DNA of 64,000 nt, from assembly GCA_965242735.1 (NCBI GenBank), contig OZ251497.1, positions 310,001 through 374,000 of the forward strand, read 5' to 3'. Of this stretch, positions 45,260 through 54,606 are shown in pieces. Under the pieces are notes generated by a model. That model was not told the origin of the DNA and did not search any database. It was given only the letters and a program-made list of their open reading frames with translations. The stretch is from G958295645 sp965242735. Its GTDB lineage: Bacteria > Gemmatimonadota > Gemmatimonadetes > Longimicrobiales > Gaopeijiaceae. A program made the translations under genes and the position numbers. Every line of letters begins with the position of its first letter. Within the stretch, counting starts at the first letter, position 1.

Positions 45260-46288
45260 ATGCGCTCTTGGATCGGTGCAATAGCCTTATCTTGGGCGTG
45301 CGTGCCGGCCGTGTCGGCTCAACAGATTCTGGAAATAGACATGGATGCAGGCCGCGAGCTAGCTGGTGGTCCAGAGTACGTGTTTGACGACCGCGCGGCT
45401 TCGATGGACTACGGCCGTCGGCTAGTGTTGGTGCCGGAGATCGTAGATCCGATGGTGGTCAGGGCGTACTCGCTGGATGACGGTTCGGTGGAGAGCCTGT
45501 TTGGGAAGCCCCGGCGGGGAGACGGCCCCGGTGAACTCACGCAAATGTATCGGACGGCCACGGGACCGGACGGCGTCTTTATGTCGGGCCCGGGCAGGGT
45601 TCTGTACTGGAGTTGGTCAGGCGCTCTTCTCCATCAATGGACTCCGACCGCGCCGCTGACGCACAGGCTTTGTTCCCTGGATGGCCGCCCCGCCGTCGCG
45701 TTGGAGGAGGGCGTGGTGTTCCGAGGCGATGACGGCGAAAGCATTGCGTTGGGTGGGGAAGCCAGGACTTGGTTGAAGACAACACCGGCTAGTCATGAGG
45801 CGTCAGTAGACGCCTACATGAGTGTCAAGTTGGCCTGTGCGGGTTCGTCCGCCTATGTGCTGGTCGGCGCGGATCATGCCCTGACGGAATACAGGATGGA
45901 CGCGGAGCCGCGCCCGATTCCGATGCCGGCAGAACTCGTGGAAGCCGCGAGCAAGATGAGAGAGTTCACGTCCCGAGAATGGGGATACGGCGAAATGTTT
46001 CTAGCTGACGACGGCCGACTCGTCATCACGAGGGTTACGGATGTGGATGATCTGATCGGTGCGGTCGTGGATCCGGAGACAGGTTGCTACGCGCTGTTGA
46101 AGCAACGGCCTCCAGGGGATTTTCCGATCTATGTCGGGATGTTCGCCGACAGCATGGTAACGCTGGAAAAAAGTCAGGAACCGACGGTGAAAATGATCAA
46201 CGGAAGACGAGTCTCCGTGTATTCTTCTGACAAGTCCTACATGTTCGTGCGTCCTGCTCGTCCCGTGTCGGGCGAGCCCTGCCCGTAG
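45260..46288 (+). CDS. secreted protein of a tandem paralog pair, unknown function
   Basis: 342 residues with a signal peptide (MRSWIGAIALSWACVPAVSA). The rest resembles a beta-propeller: VRAYSLDDGSVESLFG, GRVLYWSWSGALLHQWTP and FRGDDGESIALGGEAR are blade-like strands. It is clearly homologous along its length to the next gene. No enzyme motif is seen. Position and family suggest an envelope protein as in other Gemmatimonadota-type propeller families. Confidence 0.75.
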   Translation: MRSWIGAIALSWACVPAVSAQQILEIDMDAGRELAGGPEYVFDDRAASMDYGRRLVLVPEIVDPMVVRAYSLDDGSVESLFGKPRRGDGPGELTQMYRTATGPDGVFMSGPGRVLYWSWSGALLHQWTPTAPLTHRLCSLDGRPAVALEEGVVFRGDDGESIALGGEARTWLKTTPASHEASVDAYMSVKLACAGSSAYVLVGADHALTEYRMDAEPRPIPMPAELVEAASKMREFTSREWGYGEMFLADDGRLVITRVTDVDDLIGAVVDPETGCYALLKQRPPGDFPIYVGMFADSMVTLEKSQEPTVKMINGRRVSVYSSDKSYMFVRPARPVSGEPCP

Positions 46289-46296
46289 CGGGGAAC

Positions 46297-47415
46297 ATGA
46301 TTCGGCTGGCGATTTTCGCAGGCGCGGTCTTGAGCCTTGTGGCGTGCGGCCAGCCCGACGCGGCGAACGACCGGAGCGGCGAGGACGCGGTCGGCGAAAC
46401 GCCGCCGGTGAGTGCGCCGATTGCCGCCCAACAGACTCTGGAGGTGGACACGAACGCCGGCCGCCAGGTCGCCGGGGGTGAAGAGTACTCGTTCGACCAT
46501 GCCGTCGTGGACTACGACCGGCGGCTGGTGCTGGCCTCGGAGGCGTCCAATCCTCTGGCGGTGACCGCCTACTCTCTGGACGACGGCTCGGTGCAACACG
46601 TCTTGGGCGGCGGGCCGGCGGGCGACGGTCCGGGCGAACTCAACCGCTTGACCGCGATAGCCTTAGGACCGGACGGGGTCTTTGCCGCTGGGAGTCACAA
46701 GGTGCTCTACTGGAGCTGGTCCGGCGTCCTTCTCCATCAATGGACGCCGACCGCGCCGGACACGGAGAGGCTTTGCGCGTTGAACGGCCGTCCCGCCGTC
46801 GCGTTGCAGGAAGGAGTGGCGTTCCGCGGCGACGACGGCGAGACCGTTGCCGTCGGCGGGGAAGCGCGGACGTCGTTGCATTTGGGGGCTTTCCGGTCAG
46901 CGTCCGAGGTTCCCGAGTCTGCCTTCGATGACGTCTTCAACCGCTATTGGACCATTCTGGTGACGTGCGCCGAGTCGTCGGCATATGTGCTGACCGGCCT
47001 GGAGCATTCGCTTGTGGAGTACAGGTACGGGGCAGAGCCGCGCGTGATCGCAATGCCTCCGGAGCTGGTGGAAACGGTGCAGCAGACGATGGAAAGCCTT
47101 GAACGGAGAAACATATACCGCAATCTGTTCCTGGCCGACGACGGCCGACTCGTCGTAACGACGGCCACTCCCCGGTTGGTGGGGGCTCTTCTGGACCGCA
47201 AGACAGGTTGCTGGGCGCTGCTGAGGGAGAATCCCTGGACGAGCTTCATTGGCTACGTCGGAATGTTCGGCGACAGCGTCGTGACCGCGGAGGGGAGCCG
47301 GGAGCCGGTGGGGACGAGGATGATCAACGGTCGGCGTGTTTCCGTGTTCACGGACGACAATACGCACATCTTCGTGCGACCCGTCCGGACCGTCGCAGGT
47401 GAGCCCTGTTCCTAG
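46297..47415 (+). CDS. lipoprotein paralog of the preceding gene
   Basis: 372 residues. The start MIRLAIFAGAVLSLVACG is a lipoprotein signal. The remaining sequence repeats the preceding gene's pattern: AYSLDDGSV, GDGPGELN, VLYWSWSGVLLHQWTPTAP, GRPAVALQEGVAFRGDDGE and INGRRVSVF. It is eight bases behind the previous gene and must share its transcript. The two anchoring modes (free secreted versus lipidated) suggest divided location. Confidence 0.8.
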   Translation: MIRLAIFAGAVLSLVACGQPDAANDRSGEDAVGETPPVSAPIAAQQTLEVDTNAGRQVAGGEEYSFDHAVVDYDRRLVLASEASNPLAVTAYSLDDGSVQHVLGGGPAGDGPGELNRLTAIALGPDGVFAAGSHKVLYWSWSGVLLHQWTPTAPDTERLCALNGRPAVALQEGVAFRGDDGETVAVGGEARTSLHLGAFRSASEVPESAFDDVFNRYWTILVTCAESSAYVLTGLEHSLVEYRYGAEPRVIAMPPELVETVQQTMESLERRNIYRNLFLADDGRLVVTTATPRLVGALLDRKTGCWALLRENPWTSFIGYVGMFGDSVVTAEGSREPVGTRMINGRRVSVFTDDNTHIFVRPVRTVAGEPCS

Positions 47416-47721
47416 CAGGCCTTTCTTGGGCGAGCGCGGCCCGGCACGGGGACCGCGCCGTCGGCCAGCCCGGCCCTCACGATCACGAAGCTGAGCCCCA
47501 GATCAGCGCGACGAGGACGGCACCGCCGGTCGGCGCGGCGCTGGGCCGACCGCAGCGAGTAGGCGCGGGCGTCGGCACGACTGGGCACGACCGCGGCCGG
47601 CGGAGGTCCGACTAGCGGCTTCAGGCCCGCGTCGTCAGCTTGACAGCCATGGGAGCGTGATCCACCTTCGTGTGGCCGTGATCTGCGCGGGTCACCTCCG
47701 ATAACATCCAAGGAGCGTCCG
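47416..47721. other. gap holding an EamA-like remnant
   Basis: 306 bases. At about 47456-47545 the minus strand shows a broken EamA N-terminus (described separately). The rest has no recognised content. Confidence 0.45.
47456..47545 (-). pseudogene. remnant of an EamA-like gene start
   Basis: Reading the minus strand, a VLVALIWG-like piece followed, after frame changes, by SFVIVRAGLADGA aligns with the start of the intact EamA protein (IAIIWGLNFAIVKGALAE). The DNA matches the region about 44690-44760 with roughly 70% identity by eye and two small deletions. The rest of the gene is absent. Confidence 0.45.
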
Positions 47722-49095
47722 TTGCCAAAGTCCAATGCTACCGCTCTGCTGATGTTGGCGGCCGCCTGCCCGTTTCTACTCCACGGCGGCCCCCCGCTCG
47801 AAGCGCAAGCCGTGGACAGCGCGGGAGTGGAGATCATTTGGGCGGCCCCGGCATCGGACGGGCCGGGAGCGGCGCGGCGGTGCGTGCTTGGAGAGGAGCC
47901 GTCGGTGGTCATTGGAGGGCCCGCAGGCGCAGAAGGCGCGTTGCACGAGGTGGAGAGCGTCGTTCAGCTGCCGGACGGGAGGATTGCCGTCGCGAATGCG
48001 GGCTCGGGCCAGATCAAGGTGTTTGGCGAGACGGGCGAGCATCTCCATTCGGTCGGCCAGATCGGCCGTGGACCGGGCGATTTTCGGGGCTTGGCGATGT
48101 TGGGCGTCCACGGGAATCGCATCCTCGCATACGACTCGATGCCGTCGAGGATCACCATGGTGGATTTTGGGGGAAATCTCGCGGACACGACGCAAGTGAA
48201 GTTTGCTTCTCGCTTGCACGACGAGACGGGCGGATGGGTTTCCGGTCTTGAGGTGCCAAGGGGGATGCACGCCGTCGGCTGGTTGGGCTCGGGCGTCTTG
48301 GTCCTGAAGGATACGCAAAGGGCATGTCGCAACTGTGACGGGATGGTACTTGGCAAATCCGTTGAACAAATGGAGTCCACTGCCGACTTGATGTTGGTTG
48401 GCTTGGACGGAAACCTGGTCGCGCGACTGGAGGGCTTTCCGGGCGACGACTGGGCCGTGCTTAACGATTGGACTGAGATAAGCACCCCCGAGCGTCCACA
48501 ACGACGCCGCGACTCTTTCAGCGTCACCTTGGGGAGGGCCATCGAATGGGGGCCGACGTTCCAAAACGTAAGCGAATCCGTGAGGACGCCGTACTCGAAG
48601 AGTCTCCAGGCGGCGGTTGGGACCACCTTGGTCGTGGCGGGGCACACGGCCACGGCCGAAGTCTTCTTCTTCGACGCGGACGGCCGGCTGGTGCGGATTC
48701 TTCGTCGTTCGACTCCGCCGCGCCGCGTGGGCGACGCAGAGCAGGAAGCGTGGATTCTGGAGCAGACGGAAGGACTTGATCCGCCGAAGCGCGAGAGCCG
48801 CAGCGCGGAGCTGGCGTCCGTCGAGTTTCCCGAGTTCGCGCCGGCCTTCAAGTCGCTGGCGCTCGACGGCCACGAGAGGCTGTGGGTGGAGGAGTTCCCC
48901 GGTCCGGGCACGGACGGCGCCGGTCGTTGGACGGTGTACGGCGAGGACGGGGCGTCCTTCGGCACGGTTGCGACGCCCCCGGGATTCCGTCCGGCCAGCT
49001 TCGGGACCGACCATGTCCTGGGCGTGTGGAAGGACGAGCTGGGCGTGGAATACGTGCAGAAGCACGATCTCTCCAAGGGCTGCAGGACACTCTGA
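47722..49095 (+). CDS. secreted six-bladed beta-propeller protein
   Basis: 457 residues. The TTG start follows AAGGAG by six bases. A signal peptide ends near residue 27. The body has propeller strands with LPDGRIAVANAGSGQIKVFG, GETGEHLHSVGQIGRGPGDFRG and EVFFFDADGRLVRIL. It lacks an enzyme motif. Family members are surface or periplasmic. Confidence 0.83.
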   Translation: MPKSNATALLMLAAACPFLLHGGPPLEAQAVDSAGVEIIWAAPASDGPGAARRCVLGEEPSVVIGGPAGAEGALHEVESVVQLPDGRIAVANAGSGQIKVFGETGEHLHSVGQIGRGPGDFRGLAMLGVHGNRILAYDSMPSRITMVDFGGNLADTTQVKFASRLHDETGGWVSGLEVPRGMHAVGWLGSGVLVLKDTQRACRNCDGMVLGKSVEQMESTADLMLVGLDGNLVARLEGFPGDDWAVLNDWTEISTPERPQRRRDSFSVTLGRAIEWGPTFQNVSESVRTPYSKSLQAAVGTTLVVAGHTATAEVFFFDADGRLVRILRRSTPPRRVGDAEQEAWILEQTEGLDPPKRESRSAELASVEFPEFAPAFKSLALDGHERLWVEEFPGPGTDGAGRWTVYGEDGASFGTVATPPGFRPASFGTDHVLGVWKDELGVEYVQKHDLSKGCRTL

Positions 49096-49172
49096 CCTGA
49101 ACGACGCGGGTGGCGGCGAACTCGGGCTCCATCGTCGCCGAAGCCCCGAGGCATGCGAGGGTTGGTGCCGTT

Positions 49173-50243
49173 TCAGAACGGCGGGCGGAAGCCGTCCTTG
49201 CCTTCACCCAGCGATGGAAGTCTTTCGCGCAGGATGTCCCGAATCTCGTTGTAGTGTTCCTGGTATCCGGCGGGGAATTTCTTTCCATCCTTCTCGAGCT
49301 TCTCCCCCATCAACTGTTGCGCCGCGTCCCTCGTTCCGCTCCGCACGAACTTGCCTTTCTGAAAGTGGAAGGGTTGGACGATGAATCGCTCGACCTGCGT
49401 CGCCAGCAGCTGATCCGCAAACGCGTCAGCGTCCTCCGTCCACAACAACGGCGTCATCGTGATGCACGTTTGCACGCCCGCTTCATGAAGCTTCGCGGCC
49501 GCCTTCAGTCGGACTTGGTTGTTGGGGCAGTGCGGCTCGAACGTACGGCGTACCTCGTCGTCGTCCGTCGTAATGGTGACGTTGACTTGGACTTGGCCGC
49601 CATTGTCCGCGATATGCCTGAAGAGATCGATGTCGCGCTCGACGTCCGGACTACGCGTCTGCACGACCAGCTTCGGTCGGCAATCGGCAAGTTCCGTCAA
49701 CAGCCTTCGAGTGAGTTTGAGCTTTCGCTCTATCGGCTGGTACGGGTCCGTGACCGTGCTCATGTAGATGCGCTCGCCGGCGATGCGTCCTTGGCTCCTC
49801 TGGAATCGCATTAGGTCCACGGCGTTCTCCTTCACGTCCACCCAGCGGCCCCACGATTCGCGCCTCTCCCGCGAGTCGTGCTTCTCGGTCTTTCGAGAGA
49901 AAAAGGCGGCATAACAGTATGTGCAACCGAATGAGCAGCCGGAATACGGATTGAGCGTGTAGTCGTAGCCGCTCATGAATCCGCCGGCCTTCGTTAGGAT
50001 GCCGCGAGTGTTGACGTAGTTGATTTCGGCGTGGCCGAAGACGGTACCGTCGGACGGAGCGACGTGGAGGCCGTCAAGAAGGGGGAGCGTCATATGGATC
50101 ACATCTAGTTGAAGTGATATCGTTTCTTTCAACGTAAGGACTTCTTCGGGCATCGCATTCAGCACCTCGCCGAAAGCACGAATGTACGCTCGATTGGCTG
50201 GTACATCGAACGGCCTGGTGCGAGGCCGTGAGCCATTTGTCAA
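49173..50243 (-). CDS. radical SAM protein of the spore photoproduct lyase-like group
   Basis: 356 residues. The 4Fe-4S site is CSFGCTYCYA (CxxxCxxC), preceded by YDYTLNPYSG and followed by STVTDPYQPIERKLKLTR, as in SPL-like and Rv2578c-type radical SAM proteins. The C-terminal part has the typical TIM-barrel beta strands (VVQTRSPDVERDIDL, VNVTITTDDDEVRRTFEP). Start is a TTG at 50243. It lies nine bases behind an AT-rich methyltransferase-like gene on the same strand. Confidence 0.88.
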   Translation of the reverse strand: MTNGSRPRTRPFDVPANRAYIRAFGEVLNAMPEEVLTLKETISLQLDVIHMTLPLLDGLHVAPSDGTVFGHAEINYVNTRGILTKAGGFMSGYDYTLNPYSGCSFGCTYCYAAFFSRKTEKHDSRERRESWGRWVDVKENAVDLMRFQRSQGRIAGERIYMSTVTDPYQPIERKLKLTRRLLTELADCRPKLVVQTRSPDVERDIDLFRHIADNGGQVQVNVTITTDDDEVRRTFEPHCPNNQVRLKAAAKLHEAGVQTCITMTPLLWTEDADAFADQLLATQVERFIVQPFHFQKGKFVRSGTRDAAQQLMGEKLEKDGKKFPAGYQEHYNEIRDILRERLPSLGEGKDGFRPPF

Positions 50244-50252
50244 TGCATATTA

Positions 50253-51242
50253 TCATCCGCTCAAGCTCGATGTTCTCGTTGCGACATAACAAGAGCCTTT
50301 CGGCTTTCCAGGAACGCCATTCCGCAGGTATGTTTTTGCTTTGTCGCTCAGAAAGTTCTTGTGATCATCGGCGACGTCGGAACGCCATCTCTTGATCTTG
50401 TCGGTCGGCATCTTGATCTTGTCGGTCGGCAATGGATCTGGTTCATAACCGGAGAACGGTTTTGGTTGCGCGTCAGACACGTCCTCAAGAAGATCTCGAT
50501 CTTTTCCGGTCATGACGGTTATGACGTTCTGTGATCGGTGTCTGTCACATTGTCGTCGCAACTTGCTGACATTGCATGTCAGCTCTTTTTCGTTGTCTTT
50601 ATAGACTGCGTGAAACAACGTGAACCAAGTCGAAGTCTGCGTTGTTGGCATTTTCAAAAGAAGTCGAAAATATGTTAGACGCGAGTAATATCTAATATCA
50701 GAATCACGGAGAATGCGACAAAACAACTTGCCTTTAGGAGTGGTTCCATGTTCCATTTTAGCTAAGTGAAAGCGCATTCTTTTTCCGAGTTTCGTCATTT
50801 CATTGCTTGGTTCGATCATGCATATCTTGACATTTGGGGTCAGATCCTCTATGGCATACGCCATTGCCATTCCAAATAATGTGGCACAACATCCGCCGTT
50901 GATATCGACAATGAACAACTTGTCTTGATTGGCATCGTCGTTGTCACTTGACTGTTTAAGGAAGGACGAGAAAATGGAACTCGCGAGGTAGATCTGACGA
51001 GGCTGATACCAAGTAAGATACAGCAACGCGACCCATGGTTTGTCATAATCTGGTGATACCGGTGGATGCTCCTGCAGTCTTGTCAATTCACACAAGGCGT
51101 CTTCAATCAACTTAGCGCGACGCTTGACGCAAGATATATCGGTACGCAATTCGTCGTATCTCTCGATCGCTACTTCGACTATGGCTTCTTCGATCAGACC
51201 GGACTTGTGCGCCGCGGACACGGTGCGGTCAGCGACTTGCAT
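50253..51242 (-). CDS. AT-rich protein with a methyltransferase-like Rossmann segment
   Basis: 329 residues, visibly AT-rich. Residues about 85-150 contain YLTWYQPRQIYLASSIFSSFL, then FIVDINGGCCATLFGMAMAY and VKICMIEPSNEMTKLGKRMR. This fits a SAM-binding Rossmann fold with a degenerate glycine motif, and the arrangement recalls Rsm22-like rRNA methyltransferases, but I am not certain. The ATG at 51242 has a strong GGAGGTGGAGG site and lies 14 bases inside the end of the previous gene. Its role with the radical SAM protein is unknown. Confidence 0.65.
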   Translation of the reverse strand: MQVADRTVSAAHKSGLIEEAIVEVAIERYDELRTDISCVKRRAKLIEDALCELTRLQEHPPVSPDYDKPWVALLYLTWYQPRQIYLASSIFSSFLKQSSDNDDANQDKLFIVDINGGCCATLFGMAMAYAIEDLTPNVKICMIEPSNEMTKLGKRMRFHLAKMEHGTTPKGKLFCRILRDSDIRYYSRLTYFRLLLKMPTTQTSTWFTLFHAVYKDNEKELTCNVSKLRRQCDRHRSQNVITVMTGKDRDLLEDVSDAQPKPFSGYEPDPLPTDKIKMPTDKIKRWRSDVADDHKNFLSDKAKTYLRNGVPGKPKGSCYVATRTSSLSG

Positions 51243-53655
51243 CCTCCACCTCCCCAAACGTCAGATCCAAAATCGGATACTCCCGCCAGTCCTCGTGGTC
51301 GAAGTGCCACCACTCCGCCTCGTAGACCGTGAACCCCTCCGCCTCCATGGCCCGCCGCAACAGCTTGCGCAGCCAGCGTTGCCGCGACGTCCCGCCGGGG
51401 TAGTCCGGGAACGAGCGAGGCGAGAATTCATCGTATCCTCCGACCATCTCCACAGGGCGGCCCGTGGCGAGGTCGTACAGGGTGAGATCGATGGCGGAGC
51501 CTCGGTTGTGGCGGGAGCCGTTGGCGGGGTTGGCGACGAACAGCTTCTGCGACTCCGGCGTGGCGTCCCAGAACATCTTGGTGACGTGCCAGGGGCGGTA
51601 GCCGTCGTGGAGGAGCAGGCCGTAGCCGTGTTCGGCGAGGGCGCGGTGGGCGCGGACGACGGCTTCGGCGGCGGGGCGCTGGAGGAAGACGCGGGGCTGC
51701 TGGTAGAAGACGGACGACATGAAGTTGTTCGTGGTCGCGTAGCGCACGTCCAGGAGGAGGCCGGGCTCCAGCGAGGTCACGTCCACGAGTTCGGGCTCGC
51801 GGAACGAACCGGTCTCGGGGGGCGGAGACGCGGCCAGGGCTTCGGCGCGCAGCTCGGAGACGGGGCGGACGGGATCGATGCGGAAGGTCTCGCCCGCCAC
51901 GGTTCCGACTTCTCGGCGCGGGAAGACGACGGACGCCGCTTCCACGGACGTGGCCCTGTCGGCGTCGTCGCGGGAGAAGACCAGGCGCTCGCCGTGATAC
52001 AGGCCCCAGTCGGGGAACGCGTACACGTCCCGCGCAATCTCCTCGAGCGGGTACAAGAAGAACCATTCGATCAGAGCGTGGAGCCGTCCGTGGCGCTCCA
52101 GGACGTAGAGGACGTTGTGGTCCCAGCCGTACTCGCCGATCAAGCCTTCCCAGCGCGCGGGCGGAAGAGGGGGAAGTCCCTGGGACGGCTGGCGGGGGAG
52201 GGGGACGCGGCCGCTCGGCGCGTCCGCGAGGGCGGCCAAGCCCGTCCCGTCTCGAACGTAGCGAGCGCCGGAGGCGAGCTTCCCGTCTACCACCAGCGTG
52301 TCGCCCTGGGCGCGGACCTCCGCCGTGAAGCCGCCGCGCGACGGAGTCAGGAACAGGCGGCCGTTGCGCTCTTCGAGCTCGACCGCCCCGTCGCCGTCGC
52401 CGTACGCGCCTTCCAGTTCTCGGGCCAGCTCCGGAGCCACGGGGTCGGTGCCGCGCAGCGCTTCGGCCGGCGTCGCCTCGCCGTTGCGCGCGGCCGACAT
52501 GTACACGTTGGCTGCGACCGCGACGTTCGACGTGAACTTGTTGGTGCCGTCCACCGCCGACGCGACCACCACGCCGATGCCGTCGTCGGGCTGGAACATC
52601 AGCGCCGTCGAGAAGCCGTAGATCGCCCCGTTGTGCCCGACGTGCCGCCGGCCGTCGCTCTCCACGACGAAGAAGCCCAGTCCGTACCCCGAAGTCCCGC
52701 CCGGCGGCCCGTACTGCGGCTCCCACATGGACTCCAGCGTCTCGGGCTCCAGAATCCGCCCGTGCTCGCCCTCGCCGCGCCGGAACATGGCCTCCATGAA
52801 GCGCGCCAAGTCCAGCACGGTCGAGTACATGCTGCCGGCCGGCGCCATCCCGAGCTCGAAGCGGGGCGCCTCGAAGCGGGGCCGGTCCAGCCCCCACATG
52901 TACGCCTGGGCGAGGTCGTCCACGACGTCGGGCTCCGGCACGAACGCGCTGCTGGACATGCCCAGCGGATCGAGCACGGCGCGCTTGACGTACGCGGCGA
53001 AGGGCTCCCCGCTCGCGGCTTCGAGCACGTGTCCGGCGACCGCGACGCCCGCGTTGGAGTACTTGACGCGGGAGCCGGGCTCGTACACCAGCGGCACGCC
53101 GTTCAGGCTGGCGACCGTGGCCGCGAGCGTGGTTCCCGTGTCGTCGAAGTAGTGGCCCTGCGGCGGCTCCCGGACCAAGCCCGAGCGGTGCGACATGAGC
53201 TGGCGCAGCGTGATCGGATTGTCGGCCGTGGCCCCGCCGGGCGCGAAGTCGGGCAGGTAGTCGGCGACGGGCGCGTCGATGTCGAGTTCGCCCGCCTCGG
53301 CGAGCTGCATGATGGCGATGTCGGTGAACAGCTTGGAGACGGACCCGACCCGGTACGTGGTCTCGGGGCTGGCCGGAACGCCGGGCGCCTGCTCGCCGAA
53401 GCCCGCCGCCCAGACGAGCCCGTCGCGGTCCACGACGGCGATGGAGACGGCGGCCAAGTCCTTCTGCTCGCGCTCGCGCTCGATCATCCCGGCCAGCGCC
53501 TCGGCGGCTTCGCCGTAGCCTGCGCGCGGTCCGAGCTCGCCGGCGCGACGGGGGGCGGCGTCCGGCAGGCATCCCGCCAGAACCAGCAGAGCCGCCGTGC
53601 CAAGGACGCTCGCAACCGGCGCTTGCGACTGGCGGGGCGATCTTCCCGCGGCCAT
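51229..53655 (-). CDS. serine hydrolase (beta-lactamase fold) fused to VanX-like M15 peptidase
   Basis: 808 residues with a lipoprotein signal (TAALLVLAGC). The first part is a class C beta-lactamase/serine hydrolase: TTYRVGSVSKLFTD with SxxK, KYSNAGVAV for YxN, and RHVGHNGAIYGF near the KTG position (HNG). The last third is a VanX-type D-Ala-D-Ala dipeptidase: GSRHNRGSAIDLTLYD (SxHxxGxAxD) and EWWHFD (ExWH). The combination points to peptidoglycan or D-amino acid peptide cleavage at the cell surface. The ATG at 53655 gives a proper signal; the frame is open to 53925 but that part overlaps direct repeats. Confidence 0.9.
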   Translation of the reverse strand: MAAGRSPRQSQAPVASVLGTAALLVLAGCLPDAAPRRAGELGPRAGYGEAAEALAGMIEREREQKDLAAVSIAVVDRDGLVWAAGFGEQAPGVPASPETTYRVGSVSKLFTDIAIMQLAEAGELDIDAPVADYLPDFAPGGATADNPITLRQLMSHRSGLVREPPQGHYFDDTGTTLAATVASLNGVPLVYEPGSRVKYSNAGVAVAGHVLEAASGEPFAAYVKRAVLDPLGMSSSAFVPEPDVVDDLAQAYMWGLDRPRFEAPRFELGMAPAGSMYSTVLDLARFMEAMFRRGEGEHGRILEPETLESMWEPQYGPPGGTSGYGLGFFVVESDGRRHVGHNGAIYGFSTALMFQPDDGIGVVVASAVDGTNKFTSNVAVAANVYMSAARNGEATPAEALRGTDPVAPELARELEGAYGDGDGAVELEERNGRLFLTPSRGGFTAEVRAQGDTLVVDGKLASGARYVRDGTGLAALADAPSGRVPLPRQPSQGLPPLPPARWEGLIGEYGWDHNVLYVLERHGRLHALIEWFFLYPLEEIARDVYAFPDWGLYHGERLVFSRDDADRATSVEAASVVFPRREVGTVAGETFRIDPVRPVSELRAEALAASPPPETGSFREPELVDVTSLEPGLLLDVRYATTNNFMSSVFYQQPRVFLQRPAAEAVVRAHRALAEHGYGLLLHDGYRPWHVTKMFWDATPESQKLFVANPANGSRHNRGSAIDLTLYDLATGRPVEMVGGYDEFSPRSFPDYPGGTSRQRWLRKLLRRAMEAEGFTVYEAEWWHFDHEDWREYPILDLTFGEVEDASR

Positions 53656-53966
53656 GAGCAGCGCCCGCGGCGTGCGCGCGAACTGCGCGAACGTTGATTT
53701 CGCGAGCCGGCGAGCCCGGACGCAGCGGGCCAGGCGTCTCATCGGGCGGGCTCCCGGCGACCAGGACGGGTGCCCCGCGAGCAAGTTGGCCCGGCGTCTC
53801 GTGCGGCGGGTTCTTCCAGGGAACATTCCACGACGCTCCGTCTTCTTGGGTGGCAGGCCGGCCGCGTCGGTCTCGCCTCCGCCCGGCGGGTCTCGCCGTT
53901 CTGGCTTGCGGCCTTCCTTGCCCATAACGTACAGTCGGAGCCCCCACGACGGTACGGAGCAAGCCG
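53656..53966. other. intergenic region with a 60-bp-spaced direct repeat
   Basis: CCAGGCGTCTCATCGGGCGGG at 53730-53750 recurs as CCCGGCGTCTCGTGCGGCGGG at 53790-53810. It lies upstream of two divergent genes. No gene is supported. Confidence 0.45.
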
Positions 53967-54596
53967 ATGTCCATTCGCCAATCGTTCGCGTTCGCGCGTT
54001 GCCGGCCCGCCCTGCTGGCGGTCGCCGCGATGGCGGTTGCCGCGCCCCAGGACGCCGAGGCCCAGCGCCGCTTCGCTTCGATCGACTCGTTGCGCCACGT
54101 TCAGTCGGTGGAGCCTCGAAGCGGTCCCCCGGGGACGGTCGTCGAGATCTACTCCGAGAACCTGCCGCTCCAGGCGAAGATCCATGTCGGCGTCGGCGCC
54201 ATGCGCGCCGGCTTCGAAGCCCTGGCCGAGGGCACGCAGGACGTCTGGGGCGAAGTCTCCGCCACGGCCCGCATCCCCAGCTACGCCACCTGGGAGCGCC
54301 CGCTCGTCTTCATCGTCTTCAACGGCAACTTCAGCCCGATCGGCATCTCGGACCCCTTTCACGTCACCGACGAGAACGGCATGGTCCGCCGAACGGGCCG
54401 CATCACCGACGAGGGCCTGCCCTGCGCCAGCCTCCGCGACACGGACCAGTACATGTACGCGCTGACGGGCGACGTGGACGGCCTGAAGCCGGGCGACGAG
54501 GTGGTGGTGGAAGGCGCGATCTCGGCGCCGGGCTCGTGCGGCGGCGCGGACGGCATCGAGGTGGTGCGCTGGCAGCGGGCGGCGGGGGAGAGGTAG
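53967..54596 (+). CDS. secreted protein with IPT/TIG-like region
   Basis: 209 residues. A signal peptide ends near DAEAQ. Then SVEPRSGPPGTVVEIYSENLP is the opening of an immunoglobulin-like IPT/TIG fold. The C-terminal half is beta-rich without cysteine clusters or catalytic motifs (DVDGLKPGDEVVVEGAISAP). The role is unknown; a surface or periplasmic binding function is likely. Confidence 0.7.
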   Translation: MSIRQSFAFARCRPALLAVAAMAVAAPQDAEAQRRFASIDSLRHVQSVEPRSGPPGTVVEIYSENLPLQAKIHVGVGAMRAGFEALAEGTQDVWGEVSATARIPSYATWERPLVFIVFNGNFSPIGISDPFHVTDENGMVRRTGRITDEGLPCASLRDTDQYMYALTGDVDGLKPGDEVVVEGAISAPGSCGGADGIEVVRWQRAAGER

Positions 54597-54606
54597 GGGC
54601 GTGGAC

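Noticed and set aside
44838..45281. A 147-codon minus-strand frame in the eamA upstream gap
   Set aside because: It is rich in proline and arginine with no signal, family or ribosome site.
49173..51242. Gp37/Gp68 with a three-Cys-motif partner protein
   Set aside because: The radical SAM protein has an SPL-like sequence and the partner lacks the TcmP start. The layout alone is not enough.
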